From Colivicinus sp022776215 (GTDB taxonomy: Bacteria; Bacillota_I; Bacilli_A; Erysipelotrichales; Erysipelotrichaceae), in contig JALFIR010000010.1 of NCBI GenBank assembly GCA_022776215.1, positions 1 through 46,381 on the forward strand: a stretch of 46,381 bases of DNA, written 5' to 3'. The translations under genes were made by a program, and so were the position numbers. The notes under the pieces are model-generated. The model had not been told where the DNA came from and did no database searches. It saw only the letters and a list, made by a program, of their open reading frames with translations. Shown here in pieces: positions 41,144 through 46,381 of this stretch. Positions within the stretch are counted from its first letter, which is position 1, and each line of letters begins with the position of its first letter.

Positions 41144-42322
41144 TTAATTCTCCTTATAATTACTTAAAATATTTGTGTCAAAAGAACGAACTTTCTTCTT
41201 CTTTTCTCTGTAAACATTCAATGCGTTATTAATCAACAAATCGCATTCTTCTCTAAAATCAACGCCAACTTCCTTCCATAAATAGAAAGCAAGTGAACCT
41301 GGAATCGAATTAATTTCATTGACATAAACAGAACCATCTTCCTTATCAATCATAAAATCAATTCTAACTGCCCCAGAAGCATTTAAAGCCTTAAATGACT
41401 TTAGCGCATATTCTTCAATTTGTTCCTTTTGATTGTCATCAAGTCTTGCTGGAACAATTCTACTAGTACTAGCCATACCCTTAGAACCCTTAGTGGGAGT
41501 CGCCTTAAAACCCTTAGATCCTTTACCACCACCAAGATACTTATTTGAGAAACTTAAGAATTCATCACCCTTTAATACTTCCTCAATAGCACTAACCTTA
41601 GCATCCTTACTATTACCCATTACTGAGATGTTAACTTCCTTTAATTGTTTAACCATCTTTTCAATAACAAGCTTATCATCATATTTAGCACATTCACTTA
41701 AAGCACTCTTTAATTCATCCTTCTTATGAACAATTTCAATGCCAATACTTGAACCTAAATTAGCTGGCTTAATAATAAGTGGATAACCAATCATTTCAGC
41801 CTTAGCCTCAATATCCTTATAAGTATTTGTAATATCATTACTATAGACAAAGAACCAAGGAACCATTGGAACATGTTCATATTCTAAGATTTCTTTCATT
41901 ATAACCTTATCTTGGCCTACTGCACTACCCAATACATTACTAGAAGTATAAGGAAGATCCAACATTTCAAGCATTCCTTGTAGAGAACCATCTTCGCCCC
42001 CAGTACCATGCATAGCCAAGAAAGCTACGTCGATAGTTTGTGCCTTCGCAAACATTCCCTTAATAGGCTTTAGATAAACCTTATTACCATCCTTGTATAA
42101 ACACACTTTATCCAATGATTTACATAGCTTATCAAGATCATAATAATTCTTTAATTCAAATAAGTTAGAACCTGTATATAAGTCGTTTTCCTTAGAAACA
42201 TAAATAGGTATGATTTCATATTTTGTATCATCAAGTGCCTTTAATGCTTGATTACCTGTGATACATGATATTTCATGTTCACAAGACATACCTCCAAAAA
42301 ATACTGCAACATTTAATTTCAT
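41144..42322 (-). CDS. ddl: D-alanine-D-alanine ligase
   Basis: A 392-residue ATP-grasp ligase. It has FFGGMSCEHEIS, AMHGTGGEDGSLQGMLEM, LIIKPANLGSSIGI, a Ser-rich omega-loop region KYLGGGKGSKG and VYVNEINSIPGSLAFYLW. It joins two D-Ala for the wall peptide. The segment GGGKGSKGFKATPTKGSKGM is an unusual Gly/Lys/Ser-rich loop. Start at 42322 begins the conserved sequence; no ribosome site, but TATAAT lies six bases before it. Confidence 0.93.
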   Translation of the reverse strand: MKLNVAVFFGGMSCEHEISCITGNQALKALDDTKYEIIPIYVSKENDLYTGSNLFELKNYYDLDKLCKSLDKVCLYKDGNKVYLKPIKGMFAKAQTIDVAFLAMHGTGGEDGSLQGMLEMLDLPYTSSNVLGSAVGQDKVIMKEILEYEHVPMVPWFFVYSNDITNTYKDIEAKAEMIGYPLIIKPANLGSSIGIEIVHKKDELKSALSECAKYDDKLVIEKMVKQLKEVNISVMGNSKDAKVSAIEEVLKGDEFLSFSNKYLGGGKGSKGFKATPTKGSKGMASTSRIVPARLDDNQKEQIEEYALKSFKALNASGAVRIDFMIDKEDGSVYVNEINSIPGSLAFYLWKEVGVDFREECDLLINNALNVYREKKKKVRSFDTNILSNYKEN

Positions 42323-42328
42323 AAAAAC

Positions 42329-42334
42329 ATTATA
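42329..42334 (-). promoter_or_regulatory. -10 box for a leaderless ddl transcript
   Basis: On the minus strand a perfect TATAAT, then GTTTTT, then the ATG at 42322. It lies in the 19-base gap behind the upstream gene. Confidence 0.6.
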
Positions 42335-42341
42335 CACCCTT

Positions 42342-42755
42342 CTATAATCTAGCAAGTATATCTTCTACTCTATCAATCATAGCCTCTATTTCAACTTTGG
42401 CGTCACTAATACGTCTTTGTATTGCCAAATCAGAAAAGATATTATCAAAAAACAAATCAGTTAAACCAACAAAATCATCAGTTCTCAAGTTATTATCATC
42501 AAAAGAATAAACATCAGTCAATTCTCTTTTAAATACTTCCAAATCCCTTTGAGCTTGTTTTAAACAAGAAGATACCTCATGCATCTTATGATGCTTAAAT
42601 AAGCCTACTAGGAAACTATCTGAGAAAATGTCAATAATACCAGCGGTCTTAGCACCATCAATTTGTCTTAGTGCCTCATATAAACTATCTAGAGCCTTTT
42701 GTCCTGCAACCCTTGCCTCTTCTAGTTCATCATCTATTCTTACTCTACCCTGCAT
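42342..42755 (-). CDS. Helical protein of unknown function (137 residues)
   Basis: Highly charged and mostly helical, without membrane segments except a mildly hydrophobic FSDSFLVGLF stretch at about 44-53. Coiled-coil-like regions lie at residues 5-35 and 110-137. Its ATG overlaps the stop of the stomatin-like gene, so it is probably translated with it and may work with it at the membrane. No family recognised. Confidence 0.65.
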   Translation of the reverse strand: MQGRVRIDDELEEARVAGQKALDSLYEALRQIDGAKTAGIIDIFSDSFLVGLFKHHKMHEVSSCLKQAQRDLEVFKRELTDVYSFDDNNLRTDDFVGLTDLFFDNIFSDLAIQRRISDAKVEIEAMIDRVEDILARL

Positions 42756-43636
42756 TATTTATCAAACACTTCCCTAACTTCAGCCACTGTCTTTGTCAAA
42801 TCTTGAATATCACTAGGAACAATCAACTTAGTAGCCTGTCCATCAGCCACCTTTTCAAGTGCTTCATAAGATCTAATCTTTAAATAAGAATCACTAGGGC
42901 ATGCTTCATTAATTAGCTTAATAGCTTCACCTTGAGCCTTAGCTACTTTCTCAATTGCCAAAGCCTCACCCTCTGCTTCTCTAATTCTTTGTTCCTTAAC
43001 TGCATCAGCTCTAAGAATTGCAGATTCCTTTTCACCCTCTGCACGAGTAATTTGAGATTGTTTCTCACCCTCAGCAGTCAAAATAATAGCTCTTTTTTCT
43101 CTTTCAGCCTTCATCTGCTTCTCCATAGCCTCTTGAATAGACTTAGGAGGAGTAATATCCTTTACTTCAACACGAGTAACCTTAATACCCCACTTATCAG
43201 TGGCGTCATCTAAGATTTGGGTAATTTGAGAGTTAATAGTATCTCTACCAGACAAAGTATCATCAAGTGATAATTCACCAATAATATTTCTTAAAGTAGT
43301 AGCACTTAAATTCTCAATCGCCGCAATTGGTCTTTCAACTCCATAAGTTAATAACTTTGGATCAAATACTTGGAAAAAGACAATTGAATCAACCATCATA
43401 GTTACATTATCCTTAGTAATAACTGATTGAGGTTCAAAATCAGCAACCTGTTCCTTTAAAGAAATCTTTCTGACAACCCTTTCTAAAATAGGAGTCTTAA
43501 TATGTAAACCAGCTTGCCACGTACAGCTATATTTACCAAGTCTTTCAATAACCCAAGCACTACCTTGAGGTACAATGCACATGCAAGAAATTAAACCAAC
43601 CACAATAAGCACAATGACGATAATCACAAAAATCAT
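42755..43636 (-). CDS. Stomatin/SPFH-domain membrane protein (QmcA-like)
   Basis: A 293-residue protein with one N-terminal helix (about 2-22), an SPFH domain (PQGSAWVIERLGKYSCTWQAGLH onward, about 26-180) and a long Ala/Glu/Lys-rich coiled coil (about 170-250) with repeated AEGEKQS/AEGEKES-type units. It probably forms membrane scaffolds. The usual NfeD partner is not seen next to it; a small membrane protein lies upstream and a helical protein downstream. Confidence 0.88.
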   Translation of the reverse strand: MIFVIIVIVLIVVGLISCMCIVPQGSAWVIERLGKYSCTWQAGLHIKTPILERVVRKISLKEQVADFEPQSVITKDNVTMMVDSIVFFQVFDPKLLTYGVERPIAAIENLSATTLRNIIGELSLDDTLSGRDTINSQITQILDDATDKWGIKVTRVEVKDITPPKSIQEAMEKQMKAEREKRAIILTAEGEKQSQITRAEGEKESAILRADAVKEQRIREAEGEALAIEKVAKAQGEAIKLINEACPSDSYLKIRSYEALEKVADGQATKLIVPSDIQDLTKTVAEVREVFDK

Positions 43637-43651
43637 AAAAATAAACCTTTC

Positions 43652-43915
43652 TTAAAAATAGCCTCTAGCTAATGTCATAAAAATAAACACAATAGTCATT
43701 ACCAAAAAAATGAAAAGAAATAACAGAATAGTATCTAATGCTTCATTATTAGATTTCTTAGGCTTGATATTACCGTGATGCGCTTGATAATGCTCAAGTT
43801 TTAGTTTTCTAGCATCATTAATATCAAAGCCTGTAACTAACAAGTTCTCTCTTCTTATCTCTTTGGCAAGCCAATCTTTTTCTCTATCTTCAAATAAATC
43901 TAAATCATTTTTCAT
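43652..43915 (-). CDS. Small C-tail membrane protein (87 residues)
   Basis: A charged N-terminal half (about 1-58) and one hydrophobic C-terminal helix (about 62-83), so it may be tail-anchored. AGAGGTG precedes the start. It lies between the MurF-like ligase and the stomatin-like gene on the same strand, with gaps of about 15 bases, so it is part of the same operon. No family recognised. Confidence 0.65.
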   Translation of the reverse strand: MKNDLDLFEDREKDWLAKEIRRENLLVTGFDINDARKLKLEHYQAHHGNIKPKKSNNEALDTILLFLFIFLVMTIVFIFMTLARGYF

Positions 43916-43929
43916 AATAGAATCACCTC

Positions 43930-45501
43930 TTAATGAATGAAGGCATCTGGTAAATCATTCTCCAATAGAATAGTATCTTTTACACTATACTTTGTATAAA
44001 CTTCATTAAAGGCTTCTTTTTCACTATTTACAACCTTGACATTATTCATATCAAAGCCACTGTCCTTTAAGCCTCTATAGATAGCCTCAGTATTCTTTTC
44101 ACCAACCAATATTACATTATCAGCCCTATCTTTCATATAAGCACCAAAGGCATAATTTTCATTAGCCTCTTCCTTACCCAAATCAACCAAGCCTGGTGTC
44201 ACAATAACTCTTTTACCATTCATCATAGATAAGACTTCAAGCGATCTCTTACAGCCAACTGGATTTGAATTGAAGGCATTATCAATGAAAGTGAAACCAT
44301 TAATCTTTTTAATCTCTAAACGATGCTGTACCTGCTTAATATTAGCTACACCATCAATTATCTCTTCTTTACTTAAACCAAGTTCTCTAGCTAAGGCAAT
44401 GCCACATAAGATATTAGTAACATTATGACTACCAAGTAAAATAGTCTTAAAAGTAGCTACCTTGCCATCTAACTTAACTTTAAATGTCGTACCAGCATTT
44501 GAATACTTAATACCGTAAGCACAATAATCAGCCTTATCATTTTCAATGCCAACACTAAGCACCTTACAAGTATTGTTGATTTTATAATTCGCAATATATT
44601 CATTATCCAAATTGATAATGCCAACGCCATCTTTTGGTAATCTTTCAATCTCTTCCATCTTTTCCTTAATGATATTATCTAAGTTACCAAATGTATTTAA
44701 GTGTTGAGGGCCAATAGATGTCACAATACCATATTTAGGCTTCACAAAATCCATCAAATAAGTAATTTCACCAACATGATCGGCACCCATCTCACAAATA
44801 AATACTTGATAAATAGGCTTATACATTTCTCTAATAGTTCTTGTGATACCCATCGGCGTATTATAAGAAGCTGGTGTAATTAAAGTTAAATATTTAGATG
44901 AAATAATATCATTAACAACATTTTTGGTAGTTGTCTTACCGAAAGATCCCGTGATACCAACTTTAATTAAGTTATCATCATTCTTTAAAATATCTCTAGC
45001 CTCATTCTCAAAACCCTTTTTAATCGCATTTTCGATAGGATTTGTGATAATCGCGACTAAATAAATCAATAAATATGGTAAATAGATACTAATAATACCT
45101 ACAAGATTTAAATAATTATGTAAATTTTTAGTTAATAAGAAAGTAATAATAAAGCTTAAAATCGCATAAACAACAATTTGTCTTTTAACTCTACCAGTAT
45201 ACACAAGCGGTTTTACATATTCAGTTTTCATTTCTTTTTTAATCACCATATAAGTAAAGACAACAGTGATTAATAATATTGAAGACAATCTAACACCCTT
45301 AGGAACAACAAAACATAATAACATCAACACTACATAGATTAAAGCATTAGAGTAATGAACATTATTCTTATCAAATAACCATTCAGTATAACGATAGAAT
45401 TCATAACGATTTTGTTGAAAAACGTGTAAAGTATTCTTAACATATACAAGACTTAAACATAAAAATACTAAAGTTATTAAAATATAAAATAAATTATTCA
45501 T
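43930..45501 (-). CDS. MurF-like Mur ligase with an N-terminal membrane domain
   Basis: A 523-residue protein. Residues 1-160 hold about five hydrophobic helices in place of the usual soluble MurF N-terminal domain. From about 185 it is a Mur ligase: GITGSFGKTTTKNVV (ATP loop), ICEMGADHVGEI, TSIGPQHLNTFG, HNVTNILCGIALA, and a C-terminal domain with FIDNAFNSNPVG and TPGLVDLGKEEANEN. MurF adds D-Ala-D-Ala to the UDP-MurNAc-tripeptide. The nearby ddl supports such a role, but the changed N-terminus leaves the acceptor uncertain. Confidence 0.82.
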   Translation of the reverse strand: MNNLFYILITLVFLCLSLVYVKNTLHVFQQNRYEFYRYTEWLFDKNNVHYSNALIYVVLMLLCFVVPKGVRLSSILLITVVFTYMVIKKEMKTEYVKPLVYTGRVKRQIVVYAILSFIITFLLTKNLHNYLNLVGIISIYLPYLLIYLVAIITNPIENAIKKGFENEARDILKNDDNLIKVGITGSFGKTTTKNVVNDIISSKYLTLITPASYNTPMGITRTIREMYKPIYQVFICEMGADHVGEITYLMDFVKPKYGIVTSIGPQHLNTFGNLDNIIKEKMEEIERLPKDGVGIINLDNEYIANYKINNTCKVLSVGIENDKADYCAYGIKYSNAGTTFKVKLDGKVATFKTILLGSHNVTNILCGIALARELGLSKEEIIDGVANIKQVQHRLEIKKINGFTFIDNAFNSNPVGCKRSLEVLSMMNGKRVIVTPGLVDLGKEEANENYAFGAYMKDRADNVILVGEKNTEAIYRGLKDSGFDMNNVKVVNSEKEAFNEVYTKYSVKDTILLENDLPDAFIH

Positions 45502-46264
45502 AGTCTCTCCTTAAAAACGCATCCAATACTCTACAAAAACGATCTGGTTGGTGGAAATAAGCGAAATGATCATCACCTTCAAAGACAACCAAAGTCGCGT
45601 CAGGCATTTCCTTTTCCATCTTCTCACCCATCCAAAGCGGCGTAGCCTCATCATTCTCACCAAAAACTAACAATGTTTCTGGTTTAATATCCTTTAAATA
45701 AGGGCTAATATCAAAGTTAACAGTCTTAACTAATATTTGTTTCATGATTTCACTAGCATTTTTATAATCGCTGCTACCGGCATTTTGTCTAAGTTTAGCA
45801 CTTAAACCCTTAAATGGCTTCAATAAAATCTTACCAGCTTTATAGCTATAAACCCTTAAGTACCATTCAAGATCATGTTTTGCCATAACACCAGCTGCAC
45901 CTGTTAGCACCATCTTGTTAACAGGATACTTATAGGCATACAACAAAGAAATGCGACAACCAAAAGAATGACCAATTAAAATTGGATTTTCGATTTGATT
46001 TAGTTCTACAAATTGTCTTAACATTTCAACATAATCTTCGATAGAATAAGCAGCTTTCGGTTCCTCACTCCTTCCAAAACCTGGTAAATCAATATTATAG
46101 ACTTTAAAGTGTTCCTTTAATGATTGAGCAATAAAATCCATCATAATTGTATTCTGTCCCCAACCATGTAAAAGAATGACATCTTTGCCCTTGTCACCAT
46201 TTAATTCATAATAAATATCAATATCATCAATTCTTACAAAACTCATAAGTAAATTTTCACTCAT
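45494..46264 (-). CDS. Alpha/beta-hydrolase
   Basis: A 256-residue cytosolic hydrolase. The oxyanion region LLHGWGQN is at about 31, the nucleophile Ser in LIGHSFGCR at about 99, an Asp in FGENDEATP and the catalytic His in GDDHFAYFHQPD. Substrate unknown; its operon with the MurF-like ligase suggests a wall or envelope link. The MurF-like start overlaps its end by eight bases. AGAAGGAG is only two bases from the first ATG, so the next ATG (residue 7) is an alternative. The intron ends about a dozen bases upstream. Confidence 0.85.
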   Translation of the reverse strand: MSENLLMSFVRIDDIDIYYELNGDKGKDVILLHGWGQNTIMMDFIAQSLKEHFKVYNIDLPGFGRSEEPKAAYSIEDYVEMLRQFVELNQIENPILIGHSFGCRISLLYAYKYPVNKMVLTGAAGVMAKHDLEWYLRVYSYKAGKILLKPFKGLSAKLRQNAGSSDYKNASEIMKQILVKTVNFDISPYLKDIKPETLLVFGENDEATPLWMGEKMEKEMPDATLVVFEGDDHFAYFHQPDRFCRVLDAFLRRDYE

Positions 46265-46276
46265 TTCTCCTTCTTT

Positions 46277-46381
46277 ATCAAGGGAAGGTTACTCATTCCT
46301 CTCAAAACCGTGCGTGCGATTTTCCCGCACACGGCTTCTCGTATCAAGCTTTGGAAAACTTTCCATTCCATCCCCATATAT
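46277..46381 (-). mobile_element. Group II intron, 3' end with domains V and VI (runs out of window)
   Basis: On the minus strand the 34-base domain V is at 46304-46337: AAGCCGTGTGCG, a GAAA-type loop and CGCACGCACGGTTTT, containing the catalytic AGC triad. GAGAGGA and a short domain VI follow, ending CTTGAT, where the intron probably stops (46277). A piece of domain IV precedes it. It has the same orientation as the 5' piece at 1-133. Confidence 0.85.

Overview
The window comes from a low-GC Gram-positive bacterium (Bacillota). A gut-type Erysipelotrichia-like genome is my best guess. Supporting signs are the AT-rich sequence, a T-box in front of leuS, ScpA/ScpB, a Bce-type peptide-resistance module, fructose-family PTS genes, a lipoprotein VanY and a Ddl/MurF-type wall cluster. 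The genus is not determinable from this sequence alone. No tRNA, rRNA or CRISPR was seen. Genes are densely packed and no gene-free stretch exceeds 300 bases.

Edges (1-133 and 46277-46381): both ends carry pieces of a group II intron on the minus strand. The left edge has the 5' end of domain I, placed just behind a rho-independent terminator as bacterial class C introns prefer. The right edge has domains V and VI. The window is therefore a segment lying between two introns in the same orientation.

Region A (226-18423) is an accessory catabolic cluster for sugar acids or deoxy-uronates. It contains a DUF1537 kinase fused to an IolB-type isomerase, a second free-standing IolB-type isomerase, two KduD/IdnO-type dehydrogenases, a PTS IIA-IIB-IIC-class II aldolase operon, an Fe-alcohol dehydrogenase/split transketolase operon with a YhfZ-type regulator, a DhuI-type isomerase paired with a single-Cys racemase-like protein, and an IolC kinase plus Fe-alcohol dehydrogenase pair with a DeoR regulator. 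No inositol dehydrogenase, IolE or IolD is present. Four promoter regions share a palindrome of the form TATACAA-N4-TTGTATA, which ties several transcription units into one regulon. The probable logic is isomerise, oxidise or reduce, phosphorylate at the terminal carbon, then cleave to triose phosphate and a semialdehyde.

Region B (18452-31462) is mostly housekeeping: leuS with its T-box, a GH13 enzyme, a BceRS-BceAB module with its operator, a PPC/DUF296 protein, an Mrp ATPase, scpA-scpB, rpiB and an ArsC-like protein.

Region C (31552-36779) is a complete hexuronate lower pathway, kdgA-kdgK-uxuA-uxuB, divergent from an IclR-type regulator. It can take over 2-keto-3-deoxygluconate made by region A.

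Region D (36759-46264) carries a MATE pump, pta, then deoD, a previously easy-to-miss 32-residue membrane peptide gene and vanY, then ddl, a stomatin-like protein, a membrane-anchored MurF-like ligase and an alpha/beta hydrolase.

A recurring feature is genes with no Shine-Dalgarno and a -10 box exactly six bases before the ATG (fused kinase, yhfZ, deoR, bceR, ddl), which suggests leaderless transcripts.
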